Of a DNA stretch of 64,000 bases, positions 1 to 10,280 are shown piece after piece. The number at the start of each line of letters is the position of its first letter. The first letter of the stretch is position 1. The notes beneath the pieces are model-generated. The model was not told the DNA's origin, searched no databases, and saw only the letters and a program-made list of their open reading frames with translations. A program made the position numbers and the translations under genes. Source of the stretch: Haliclona indistincta (lineage: Eukaryota > Porifera > Demospongiae > Haplosclerida > Chalinidae); the NCBI GenBank assembly GCA_964017065.1, contig OZ024784.1:14923152-14987151 (forward strand), in the 5' to 3' direction.

Positions 1-1209
1 TTGAAACCGTTACCAGCCAGCGTGATGAAGCTAAATCACAGCTTGAAACTGTCACCAGCCAGCGTGATGAAGCTAAATCACAGCTTGAAACTGTCACCAG
101 CCAGCGTGATGAAGCTAAATCACAGCTTGAAACCGTTACCAGCCAGCGTGAAGCTAAATCACAGCTTGAAACTGTCACCAGCCAGCGTGATGAAGCTAAA
201 TCACAGCTTGAAACCGTTACCAGCCAGCGTGATGAAGCTAAATCACAGCTTGAAACTGTCACCAGCCAGCGTGATGAAGCTAAATCACAGCTAGCAGCAG
301 CTATTAATGATCGTGATGAGGCATTGACAGAATTAGCTACAACTACCACCCAGTTTGAGATGGGAAAACAAGAGAAGACAAGAACAAGAGAAGAGAGAAT
401 AGAGCAGTTACTACTGGAAAACCAACAGCTAAAAGAAAGGATGGATGACAAAGAGGCCGATGTGACCAAGTTGAGAGGAGACAAAGGAGTCCTTGAGGCA
501 GATGTGGCTAGGTTATACAACGAGATAAGTGAGTCAAGAGGAGAAATTGATGAATTAAAAGCTTCACTAGAGAGCGAGAGAGACAATCACATGAAACAGT
601 CAATGGAATTAGAACGAGAACTGAAAGAAGTACAGCATCTTCAAGACAGCATGATTGCATCAACACTAACACTGACATCATCTACAACCGGAGATGAACA
701 CGCACACGAAATTAAACTAGACAAGTATGTGCCCAAAGTGTGTAGTGATGGTTGCATTTCATGTCTCTTTGTCGTATAGTCTAAATGTTGGTGATGTAGC
801 TCTGTTCATTCAAGACAATCACCTCAACATGCTTGCTGTGACAACAGACCATCGTATCTACTACCTCGATCATATGTGTGCTGAACAACTGGCAGACATT
901 AGCTCAAATGGTAAAGTGTATTTGTGTAGCAATTACATTCAGCTACTGTTTCTATTTCTTATAGTGTACTTGCAACTAAAGAGGTAAGCAAGACCAAAAG
1001 TAGTTGCATTATAATAATTATTGTAATAATGTTTAGAAAGATAATCATAGCAAGAGTAACAGAGAAAGTGCTGCTTGAAGTGCGCAAGGTAAGTTCATAC
1101 AACACTGATGACTTATACACGATACTACTCCATGCAATCGCAGGAGGTGAATAGATTGAAGGTTCCTGTGGGACAGAGACTCTATAAGATCACTGCAGTC
1201 GCTGTGTAA
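1..1209 (+). CDS. RB1CC1: RB1CC1/FIP200 (ATG11-like) autophagy scaffold, C-terminal part only
   Basis: FIP200 is the scaffold of the ULK1 autophagy-initiation complex, and its C-terminal Claw domain binds cargo receptors. The gene enters from the left edge, so start and N-terminus are missing. The reading frame begins at base 3 and encodes a long coiled coil, first a 14-residue repeat and then a charged Leu/Glu/Lys-rich stretch to about base 724. After short introns (about 725-779, 911-964 and two more) comes a Claw-like segment: LNVGDVALFIQDNHLN, then RIYYLDHM, VTEKVLLEVRK and NRLKVPVGQRLYKITAVAV before TAA at 1207-1209. This order and spacing match the human FIP200 C-terminus (VGD...YFLHSE...NRFKVPLGTKFYRVKAV). 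The small exon near 965-990 is the least certain. The gene converges on the C18orf21-like gene with only 32 bp between stop codons. Confidence 0.82.
3..293 (+). repeat. 42-bp coding minisatellite (14-residue coiled-coil repeat)
   Basis: Seven nearly identical units start at about 3, 45, 87, 129, 168, 210 and 252. Each encodes ETVTSQRDEAKSQL, which is two heptads. The unit at 129 lacks one GAT codon (39 bp), so the frame is kept. Units differ mainly by an alternation of GAAACCGTTACC and GAAACTGTCACC. The array may continue to the left of the window. Confidence 0.92.
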
Positions 1210-1241
1210 TACTTGATGTGAGATGTAATGATTGTATGATG

Positions 1242-1940
1242 TTATGGTGACAATAAAAAGTCCGAGAGAGATGGAGTGGTTGGTGGGGTAGCAGGTGAAT
1301 TCAACGATTGATTCAACTTCCATTTTAGCAGCGATTGTCTTCGCCTAAACTCACATAATATTAAAACCCGACTAGATGTGTACACATACCGGTTTCTACT
1401 GGGTCGTGGTGTTGCTACTACTGTATTGCTGGTGGTGGCTGCAGTGGTTGATGTTTTGGGTTTGTTACACGGCCAATAGAAACTTCCCTTGCATACTCTA
1501 CAATGAATTTTCTGTTAAAGAACAGATAACACACATGATCGTGCAGACTCACTAATAAGCTACTCGATTTTGGTCCTCGATATTCTGGACTACCAGCTGC
1601 TTGATCAGACCTCTTCTTTTTCTTTCTCTTTCGTTTACCAACAGTTCTCACGGTACATTTTCCTGGTGTGAGTAAGTTGCCACACAGTGAACAACATCGT
1701 GTCTGTAGACTAACTGGACACCCAGGCTTGCCTGTACATCACTCATTACACTTGACCACACCCACAAATGATAGAACTCACTACATGTAACTGGCACTAG
1801 TTCTCTCCTAAACACACGACAAGAATGATAAAATTTAGATTCAGCATGATTACCGCTTACATCAGTAAACGAGCTACAGTAGGTGCTTGGTCTACTAGAG
1901 TGTGACCAGCTGTCCACAGATAACGCACTCGTTCTTCCAT
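1242..1940 (-). CDS. C18orf21: C18orf21-like protein (UPF0711 family, proposed RNase MRP subunit RMP24)
   Basis: The gene has four small exons on the minus strand. Exon 1 (from ATG at 1940) reads MEERVRYLWTAGHTLVDQ and ends before a GTAAGC donor. It aligns with the helical N-terminus of human C18orf21 (ARYLLWAYTSSH). Exon 2 starts near 1713 and carries CCSLCGNLLTPGKCTVR followed by a run of Lys/Arg. Exon 3 carries KSSSLLKIHCRVCKG, aligned with human SKSVLLITCKTCNRT, so two C-x2-C pairs form a likely zinc ribbon. Exon 4 is short and ends in SLSDFLLSP before TAA at 1242-1244. Human C18orf21 has been described as an RNase MRP-specific subunit, and transfer of that role here is inference. The start is 153 bp from the Maelstrom start in the opposite direction. 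Length, about 160 residues, is shorter than the human protein (about 220). Confidence 0.7.
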
Positions 1941-2093
1941 GACTATAGTCTAGCTCCTCCTCAAGCTTATTATTACTACACGTGTTTGGGCGGGGCTTAG
2001 GATAACACCAGTACCACCTCTCGCACCATCTTGACCATATTATATGGAAAAATCTGTGGTCTTGATCAGTTGTCATCACCTCGGCCTGTCACT
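1941..2093. promoter_or_regulatory. Probable bidirectional promoter, C18orf21-like / MAEL
   Basis: This is the 153 bp between two divergent start codons. A GC box (GGGCGGGGC) lies near 1988-1996 and there is no convincing TATA box. Both 5' UTRs must also lie here. Shared promoter use is inferred from position only. Confidence 0.4.
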
Positions 2094-4339
2094 ATGAGCA
2101 AGAAGAAGCAGCCTCGTAATGGCTTCTATTTCTTTATGCTGGATATGCAGCAAGAACTGCGACAACAAGGACGAAATGTGCCTATGAGAGACATGCCTGT
2201 AGTAGCTGGGCCTAAGTGGAGTGTGAGTATTGCCTTCACACAATCTTCACATTCTAATTGTGACATATTACACTCACATGCAGAAACTACCTGATGTAGA
2301 GAAGCAGGCATTCGGGTTAAGAGCCAAACAAGAAAAGGCTTCAGTTGGTGGAGCCCCATTGGTGTACAGACAAGGACGGATGGATTGTACTGGAGAACTG
2401 CTGTCTGTATGTGACCTCTGGCACTCTCTATTGTCACTACTCTTTTTTGTTCTTGTAGGAACGAAGAGATTTAGCACTGGAGGCAGAGGTCCGAAGAAGA
2501 CGTGAGAAGGAGCAACTTAACACTATACTTTCACAAACTGGTATAACTTTATCAGAATAAAATTCATGCTTCACTTGTTGATTTCCTCTATATTACAGAT
2601 GTCACAAAGAAATTGTTTTATTTTATTGACATTCAGTCACTGTGTGAGATTAAGGACCATCCCACTTCACGTTTCTTGCCGTGTGAACTGGCGCTCGTCC
2701 AGTATTCCCTGAGCACTGGCATACTCTCGTCAATGCACAAGTTTACAGATCCAGGTGGAAATGATAATTAGATTGTGCCTGTAGATTTTTTGATGACCTA
2801 TCTGATATTTATTGACATAATGCGTGTTTATATAAATTGTTGTATCAGGTTTGCATAATATATGCTACAGGACCTATACCAATGGGATATCGCTTCCAAG
2901 CCCAGAGTGAAAGCAGCCAGACTCATGACATTCCAATTGGATTTGAACTCGCTGACTCTGATTACAGACAGATTATGAGAGCCATAGAGGAGTTTGTGGA
3001 CATTGCAAGAAGTCATCAGCAGCCACCACTGCTGTTTGCTAAGGTACAATCCCCATTTAGAAGGAATCACCTAAAAATGTATTCATGAGATGTTGTTAGT
3101 GACAATGTATGGTTTCTGAGTGTTTTGACAAAGGCAGCTGTGCCTGAAGAGCTGGCTGGCTACACTTGTAAATTTTGGTGTAGCCCAGCTTGATTGGCAT
3201 GATTGCTAGTCTGCTTTGAGCTCGCAGATTTCTATGGCGCTGTTCTGTAATTACTTACTGTCTCGAATAGCCATGAACACAAGAATGATGATAGAACCAA
3301 GAGCATGACAGATTAATACAGGTGCTTAGTCTTGTTGCCAGATTCCATCGTATATTATCGTGGCCACCATATGCGTCCACGTGGTCGAGGGATCCTCCCA
3401 TAGCACAATGAACAGCGACAGTGTGTAGGCGTAATGATATTCATGATCCCTGCATGCTGCTTTTTAAGACCCAACCAGGTGTGAACATTAGCATAAACAA
3501 AATGCACAGCGAAGATCAGTGTTGTAATGGATACCAACGATCCTGCTGGTCCTCTGAGGACACAGATAATTTTGATAGAAGCTCTGAAGCTTGTTCTGAT
3601 ACTGATTCTGATCAATGTGTTCCATTTTCGCAGGCAGAGGCTGTTGATCGTGTGGAATGGTGTCTTCAATGGCTAGCTGATAAAGCTGGTAAGAGGTAAT
3701 GCTACATTTGTATGTATTGTTTGTCTCTCTGAAGGAGTCAGCAACAGGTTTAATGAAGTGTATGAGGTGGACATGCTGATGACTGAGCTAGCTAATCAGT
3801 GCTCCAACACACTTACTCCATACCAAGCTCATGATATGCTCATTACTTCATCCTATGACTATGAGCAAGGCACTAGGTATAGTTGTCTTATTTTGAGGCA
3901 CCGAGATTTTTTTCTTTTCTCATTTGTAGGTGCTTGTGGCACGAGCAAAGGGAAATCAAAGTGTGCTCTCTTGCTGCTGTCAATATATACTCGTGAGCAG
4001 CTTGCATGTGGTGAATACTGTTCTTTATTGCATTTTTTCCAACACAGATATATATTATCAGATCATTTGTGCCCATTGTATCAGCTACCTCTTACAAGCA
4101 ACCATCTGCCCCAGCAGCAAAGCACACCTGCTGCTACTGTTGTCCATTCTGCCCCAATACCTCCTCCTCTACGCCCAATGTCTGGAGCAGGGCTGAGCCG
4201 TGGGTTCAGTCATCCCGGTATCTCTCAGGTTAGGATGCCTGGTGGCGGCCATCCTGGCCTGGGTCGCGGTGTTGGTCGTGGCATGGGTTTTGGACGAGGT
4301 GCTGGCAGCCGTGGAATGGGAAGACCTAGTGCGCCATAA
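2094..4339 (+). CDS. MAEL: Maelstrom (piRNA-pathway HMG-box / RNase H-fold protein)
   Basis: Maelstrom acts in the piRNA pathway in nuage and in transposon silencing. The N-terminus has an HMG-box start (MSKKKQPRNGFYFFMLDMQQ), continued in exons with KLPDVEKQAFGLRAKQEK. The Maelstrom domain follows: LFYFIDI, FLPCELALVQYSL, MGYRFQAQSES, VEWCLQWLADKA and TRCLWHEQREIKVCSLAAV. All line up in order with human MAEL. The E, C, H and C of the family's ECHC motif appear present (FLPCE, EWC, LWHE, KVC). Introns are short except one of about 590 bp (roughly 3043-3632), which contains no gene I could see. The C-terminus is an unusual Gly/Arg-rich tail (GRGVGRGMGFGRG, ending GRPSAP before TAA at 4337-4339). 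Start chosen at 2094 because it directly precedes the HMG box. Confidence 0.88.
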
Positions 4340-4481
4340 ACACATTCCGCTACTTCACTTACTTAGCGCGCTATTTATCTACTTTCGCGCCTAAACAGTT
4401 AAACTCAACAACAACATCATTATCATCAGGTTTTATCTCCCTCATTAATTATTCTGGTTATTAAAAGTTATTTGCGCCAAC

Positions 4482-6777
4482 ATGGCGGCGAACGACGTTC
4501 TTCAAGCGAGCTCGACTACGAGTGTCGAGGGATCGCTCAGAGCACTGCAGTCTGCTGAGTTTTTACTAAGTTCTTTACTTGATCACTCATCTACCGATCT
4601 TGACAAAACCAAAGATGATCCGGATGGGCCTGTAAGAGTCAAGTCTTGTGACGATGTCATCACTCGCGAGCTGGCTAGCACTGATGATCTGGACGTAGTT
4701 ACTGGATCACTAGTAGGGATGGGAGAGAAATCATTCCTGCCGTATCAGCTGAGCGCTATGTTGTCATCCACACACCGTTCAGAATTGTTGTCGCCTCGTG
4801 AAACACTGAAGAGTTTTGGTACGTGATGTGTTGATGAGATATTATGATGATCAGCAATGATTGTTTGCCACAGCAATGCCACCCAATGGTTTCATGGAAC
4901 ATGAATCACTGGAGGGCAGGCTGGCTGAGTGTGAGCGTAATCTTAGTGTAGCTGCTGAAATGGGTTTAACACTGTTGAGTCGTAATGAGCTGATAGAAGG
5001 AGAAGCAGCGAAATTGCATGAGAATATTAACAAAGCAGAGAGTCGTATTGCTCAACTGCAACACGATCTTTCCGTCAAAGACAGTTTGCTTGAGCAGTAC
5101 ATACAGGATGCAGCACAGGAGCCATCACTACCCTCCTGGACAATCACTCTCAGACACGAGAACACTCAACTAAAGGCAGCTAACAAGCAATTAGCATCTG
5201 ATAATGCAAGATTGCAACACGAGGCTAAACAAATGGTTGACAGATCAAAAGTGCAGCAATGCTTGGAACAATTTAGTAAGTACTAGCAGCAATATCTTGA
5301 TTGTAATTTTGCTCTTAGCTGCAGCAAAGGAGGAACTGCATGAAGTACAGAGTAACATGGAAGAGAAAGGGAAGGAGATGCTAATGATGAAGATCGAACG
5401 AGACAGACTAGCTACTGACATAGAGCGCTGTCGCACGACTCAACATTTAGCTGAAGAGGAAAATGAAGAATTAAGAGATCAATTAGCATCCAGCCATCAA
5501 GCAATCAACCAGCTTCTAGTTGAGGTGAGTGGAGTTACTGTGTGAGCTCCACGTTCACCATCTATGGTAGGTGCAAGACCTGCAAGATCGCAATGAATTG
5601 CTGACCGCCACAGTAGAGGAAGCACAGGTATTGAATGCATCCACTAGCACGCATTCATTTCAAAAGCATTATTTTCTCTCCTCAGGAAGAGAACAGGGTA
5701 ATGAAGGAACTCACTGCAATCGAGTATGTGATTGTGTGTTTCTTAGTCTCTTGAAATAGCTTGTCTCATTTTGTACATGTACTTGTACTTGTATGATGTA
5801 TCCTTTCATGTCCTCAGTTCTTCCAGCAGTGATCCACAGTTTGCTTACTCGAGTGTGGGAGAGGTATGCATGGATGTTATACAAAACTGTGTGTGGAATG
5901 ATATATAATTAGTGACTTGTTCTTGTAGCATACTGAAAGTATTGTTAAAGAAATCGAGGATGCCCTGAGGAAAGAGATTATAGCAGCTAGCACCCTCCCT
6001 GAGCGTCCACCTTCACCAAACAACTATGCACGTCAACGCACGATGGTTGTAATGGAAACAGTTCGAGCTGCTACACTAGCTTCTGCTCGAAAGTTAGAGC
6101 AAATAGCTCGTAATGATGGGACCAGTATCTCTGAAGGAGGTATGTAGTACATTGACACATCCTTCCTCTACTAATCTTTAGATAATGTACGGAGTAGCAG
6201 CAGAGGGTCATCAGATGGAGGAAGCCATGTTTCTCTTCCTGGTGAACTCTCTCGATGTCGACAGCAACAAACCTATGTCTCTCCACAAAAGCTTCAAATA
6301 GTCAAGCCAATGGAGGGCAGTGTCACATTGTTACGATGGAAGCTGCTGGCTACTCCACAGCTAGGCGGAGCAGCCTCTTACTTCACCAGTACTGATCATC
6401 CTGGAGTACACCAAAAACTCTATTCAGCCAATAACCGTGGAGGGTCAGCAGCACCATCTCCGGTCAACATGACGCGAACAGACCGCAAGTGGAAGAGTGT
6501 GTCTGACTTATCTTCTACGGGTTTAGAGCGGAACAGCAGGAGAGCAGCGACTCGTAGTAGCAGAAACAAAGCACAACAGCAGCAGCATACTGCAAGCCCA
6601 TCATCACACACTGGCAGGGGACTTCCTAACTCTCCCCCACCACCATCAATCCTTTCTAATCTAAAACAGCAACTATGGGGCGTTTTGTCACCCAGGTCAC
6701 AGCGAGCACATATACCTCTTATCACGACAACTGAAGAAAATGCTGACGATGATGACAGCAAATTATCAGTAGTATAG
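4482..6777 (+). CDS. TRAK: Trafficking kinesin-binding protein (TRAK/Milton, HAP1-N domain)
   Basis: TRAK/Milton links kinesin-1 and dynein to mitochondria through the Miro GTPase. After an acidic N-terminal exon (MAANDVLQASS...), the HAP1-N coiled coil begins with NLSVAAEMGLTLLSRNELIE and RIAQLQHDLSVKDSLLEQYI. This matches TRAK1 (LAARIGQSLLKKN, QLRHELSMKDELLQFY). Further coiled-coil exons follow (KEELHEVQSNMEEKG, AEEENEELRDQLASSHQAIN), then a Ser/Pro-rich region and the TRAK-type motif QIVKPMEGSVTLLRWKLLA...LGGA (about 6296-6370). The C-terminal tail is Arg/Ser/Gln rich and ends DDDDSKLSVV before TAG. About eight exons are joined by introns of 50-110 bp. The start has a good context (AACATGGCGG) and lies 142 bp after the MAEL stop. 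A single TRAK1/2-type gene is expected outside vertebrates. Confidence 0.86.
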
Positions 6778-6834
6778 TAGTATTATCATTTGAGACATTA
6801 TTCAACTCATAATAATTATTCATTGTCTCTTGTT

Positions 6835-7643
6835 TTATTGTTGTTGGTGATTTATAAGTGAGTCTACACTCTGTTGCACTACTGTCAGTGATGCTGGGTC
6901 CAACAATGGAAGAATAGACAGCACTGCAGCACACAGCTTAGCACGATGCTGAGAGAGATAGATACCTCCTAATGGAACAGTATTAACCAAAGCAAGACTC
7001 ACCTGCGTAGAGCCCACATCAGCTAGGACTCTCTCTCCAGCAGTAATGGCTACTCCATCAAGTTGACTGAGTTGAGGCAAAAGCTGTATGATCTTCATGC
7101 GATAGTCAGGGAGACTAGTGATCGGGTTACCGGCAAGCCACATGTCCTGAATGAATCATTAATGAATCTTAATGATAGATGTTAGCTTACTTCAAGATGT
7201 GTTAGATCTTGCAGATGACACAACTCTTCAATATCGGTGATATTGTTCTTACGTAGGAACAGTTGGTGAAGCTGTTTGCCTGGTAAAATTGACCCCACAT
7301 TAATTTTTGTGTGCATGAGCACACTGTTGCTTTACAATCAACTTACAATGTTTTAAGTCATCCAACGACGAGATATTGTTGCAGCTAAAATATACAATAG
7401 AAAATTAGTATCATCACAGCTGTCAAACTATGATCATCACCTTAGATTGAGTATTTCTATGTTGACAAGTTTGGATAACACTGACAACTATATATATTTG
7501 AGAATCAGAGCAATAGTAATGATTTGAACATATATCCAACTCACCCTCTCAATACGCATACCCCAGCACTGCAGACTGCGTACTTCAGACAGTGAACTAG
7601 CTCGAGAACGCTTCAAAACAACCGCCTCCTCAAGTTCTTCCAT
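6835..7643 (-). CDS. CFAP410: CFAP410 (C21orf2) leucine-rich-repeat ciliary protein
   Basis: CFAP410 is a small LRR protein at the ciliary base that works with NEK1 and is also linked to the DNA-damage response. From ATG at 7643 the first exon reads MEELEEAVVLKRSRASSLSE, VRSLQCWG, matching human [21 protein letters not shown]. LRR pieces follow in tiny exons (LVNIEILNLR; NNISSLDDLK; LHQLFLRKNNITDIEEL; MWLAGNPITSLPDYR). The LRR cap MKIIQLLPQLSQLDGVAI resembles human MTVLRTLPRLQKLDNQAV. The last segment AAVLSILPLLDPASLTVVQQ matches the conserved human C-terminal helix. The stop is at 6835. The 3' end is 57 bp from the TRAK stop (convergent). Confidence 0.88.
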
Positions 7644-7700
7644 TGTTTTGTTATGGTTTTTGTGGGCGTTGTTTTATCCCGCCCAATTCCCCGCCTCAAA
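7644..7700. promoter_or_regulatory. 57-bp divergent spacer, CFAP410 / SRRD
   Basis: Only 57 bp separate the two start codons, so core promoters and 5' UTRs must overlap or the UTRs must be very short. It contains CCCGCCC (7678-7684), CCCCGCC (7689-7695) and a CCAAT on the plus strand (7683-7687). No TATA box is seen. Confidence 0.45.
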
Positions 7701-9267
7701 ATGGCGGAGTTCACGTTGGTTACTCGTGGTCATAAAAGATGCGCTAGACGGCAAAGAAATCGTTACAACGATCCTGTTAGGTTTGATTCTATGAGAGAGA
7801 CAGCAGTTGAATGCAACAAAGATAACGCACAAGCGGTGTACACTGCAGTACTGGAAAAACAGTGAGCCTAGCAAGGCTGAGTGGAGTCAAAGTGTTTGTT
7901 ACTTCACTCAGGAGAGCTATCAATAGCACACCATTCATATCATCATTCCATGGTAAGATATGTGTGGTTTTGAAGCAATTGATTTACACTATATCAGATA
8001 TTCTTCAGTCTATAGTCATACAGCTTGGAGTACCTGTAGCTACGATAGTATGCTATGGTATTGGATCAATATCTGATAGTGTTTGTTCACAACATCAACT
8101 AGCTGTGCTCCTTGACATGAGAGACTTCTTGCAGGTATGTGAGAGGTACAAGAATTGCGTTAGCACAATAATTGATAATTGCTAATATTAATAAACGTGA
8201 GACTTGAAAATTGTCTATTTTGACACTTGTGGTTAATAATAATTATGACAAAATAATTACTATTGTGGTTACTTGTGCAACATGGTTAATATTGACCATT
8301 TTTGAACTATGGCAGCCATGTAATTGCTCATTGCTGGTATTCTTGAAGTTCTCTCTATAGAACCCTTGAGCTGAGCTAATAATATTTTCATGCAAATTCG
8401 TTAAAGTTTCCGCTATAATTATGGGTAGCTCTGTAGTAGGAGCTAAGCATTTTATTGTCAAGCATAATATTAGTTTGTCAATAATTTTTTTTGCATACCA
8501 ACTGAAGATAATGTGTAACCTTTTCTTGCCATTAGTTGCCTACTACTATGTTACTGGTAATACATGATATTTTACTTACTGTCAGTTGTTGCATTCTCCA
8601 GTCACAGAAGGTGTTTGTTTATGATCCAGTGCTGAATAGAAGCGATCAAGAAGTTTTGGAACGTCTTGGAGTAGAGTCGCTTCAGACAAACGAGGTGTGA
8701 TCATACTAGCTAAGGCTTTGCTAACTAGTCCACTTATAGCATTGTAGAAGAACAGTGAGTGATTTGACCATATTCTATATGCCTCATTGTGGAATGGCTA
8801 TGTACAACAACTTGCTCTGGGCGAACTGGAAACCCTCATTGCTTTCATCATTAGTGCTCATTGGAAACTGTTTTTCAAGCTGTTACTGGGAAAGGTAAGG
8901 CAACCATTGCAGTGAGTGTAGTGTGGAGTATCATTGCTACAGATTATCAGCCAATGATCTTGAAAGTACTGCATACTACATACACACGGTACTAGTTTTT
9001 CTAATTTACTGTAAATTTATCATATTTTGATGCAGATACTTAAACACTGTCGAGAAATAAGCTTTCCTTCTAATTATCCTGAATCAAATGTATTCAATGA
9101 TACTGCAGTTCACTTATTTCCACACGACCAGTTGCCGGTAAGCTCTGGTCTATATCATCAGTACTGTATAATAATACTGAATGCGTGCTTAGGCTATAGA
9201 TGATAAAGTGTGGCTGGATTGTCAAGAACCAGTTCTGAGCTACATGGACCAAGAAATGATAATATGA
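7701..9267 (+). CDS. SRRD: SRR1-domain protein (SRRD-like)
   Basis: SRR1-like proteins take their name from an Arabidopsis clock/light regulator, and the animal protein SRRD has been linked to heme and circadian control. Exon 1 is basic ([20 protein letters not shown]). The SRR1 domain includes [20 protein letters not shown] (about 8045-8105), [40 protein letters not shown] and later [21 protein letters not shown]. Each matches human SRRD in order (VCYGIGNF..., WVYDPLF..., FYMLHCGTALYNNLLWSNW, FNDTSVHWFP). The end is SYMDQEMII before TGA. A roughly 450-bp AT-rich intron (about 8135-8597) holds no recognisable gene. The exon 1/2 junction near 7863-7911 is inferred (GTGAGC...CTCACTCAG). Confidence 0.88.
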
Positions 9268-9388
9268 CATCAAGAATTAGATGACACCTATTATGATTAT
9301 GACACCTCAACTGTGCGAAAATTTTACGCGCTACCCACTTGTTATTAAGTCTTAGTAGGTGTGTCATGGGGGGATGGGCGTGTGAGTA

Positions 9389-10122
9389 ATGGCGTCTCCG
9401 TTGTTGGATCGTCTGAAGAAAAGGTCTCGAGAAGACAACTACTACGTTATATTAGGATGTGATAAAACTTCAACAGTGAGCTAGTGGGCTGATAAAGTCG
9501 TTTAGCTTACTACTGCTGTTGCTGTCTCAGTGGTTCTCTTCTTTATTCAGCCAGAGCAAATCGCCAGCGAGTATCGTGTACGAGCTAAGCGCTATCATCC
9601 TGATCGCGCAGCAGCTCAGTCTGAATACGATCAACAACAAGGTAGAATAACTGATTTACAATATCTTGTGTAGTTTTGTGCTTTATTCTAGCTGCAGAAG
9701 AGTTTGTAAAGTTGAACAAAGCCCAGGAAGTGTTGCTAGATCCTGAGATGAAGAGGAAGTATGATCAATGGATTGGTAGCGGGCTGCAGATCTCATTCGA
9801 GGACTGGTTGGGACTAGAGAAGAGACTGCATTCTGTAAGATCACTGCTTGACGGTGTTGCTGCGTGATGATTTGTCCTTCACTACAGTCGATGCATTGGG
9901 GTGGTGAGAGAAAGAGTAAGCCAGCACTCTCTGATAATACAAGAAGGGATGATGAACAAACTTACAAGCATGCAACTAACTCAGATGATAGTAGACCAGA
10001 CAGCAATTTAGAGGACTTCAGAAAAGGTATGTAGAAGAAAATACAGTAGTGTGTTATTATACTATCCTGTAGGTGCTGTCAAGAATTCTGTATTGGAACA
10101 ATTCAGATCATACAAATTGTGA
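9389..10122 (+). CDS. DNAJC12: DNAJC12-like J-domain co-chaperone
   Basis: DNAJC12 is an HSP70 co-chaperone for aromatic amino-acid hydroxylases in vertebrates. The J domain is split over exons: DNYYVILGCDKTS, then EYRVRAKRYHPDRAAAQ with the catalytic HPD motif, then LNKAQEVLLDPEMKRKYDQW. The DNAJC12-specific middle (ISFEDWLGLEKRLHSSMHWG) and the conserved C-terminal signature (VLEQFRSYKL, human LLRKFRNYEI) are both present. This places it in the DNAJC12 subfamily and not among generic J proteins. Length, about 160-170 residues, is a little shorter than the human protein (198). Start at 9389 (TAATGGCG). It lies 121 bp after SRRD on the same strand. Confidence 0.88.
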
Positions 10123-10280
10123 TAGTATGTGGGCTTTGCCACACATTAATTTTTACTCCTTTTACATAAACCAATACTATGAGACACAATGACATGGTTT
10201 TCTCGTATGCAAGGCGTTGGCTCGTTTTTGCACAGCCAGCCACACCTTTGTGGGCGTGGCTTGTTTAAGAGACGAGCGAG

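Noticed and set aside
1..293. Possible CRISPR-like array because of regular short repeats.
   Set aside because: Units abut with no spacers, keep a reading frame with heptads and belong to a coiled-coil gene.
1648..2079. A 143-codon minus-strand frame as a gene in itself.
   Set aside because: The C18orf21-like exons use a different frame here with proper splice sites and homology, and the long frame is a shadow.
3043..3632. Open frames in the long MAEL intron, including a minus-strand frame of about 100 codons.
   Set aside because: No similarity to a known family, no splice logic, and flanking MAEL exons join across it in frame.
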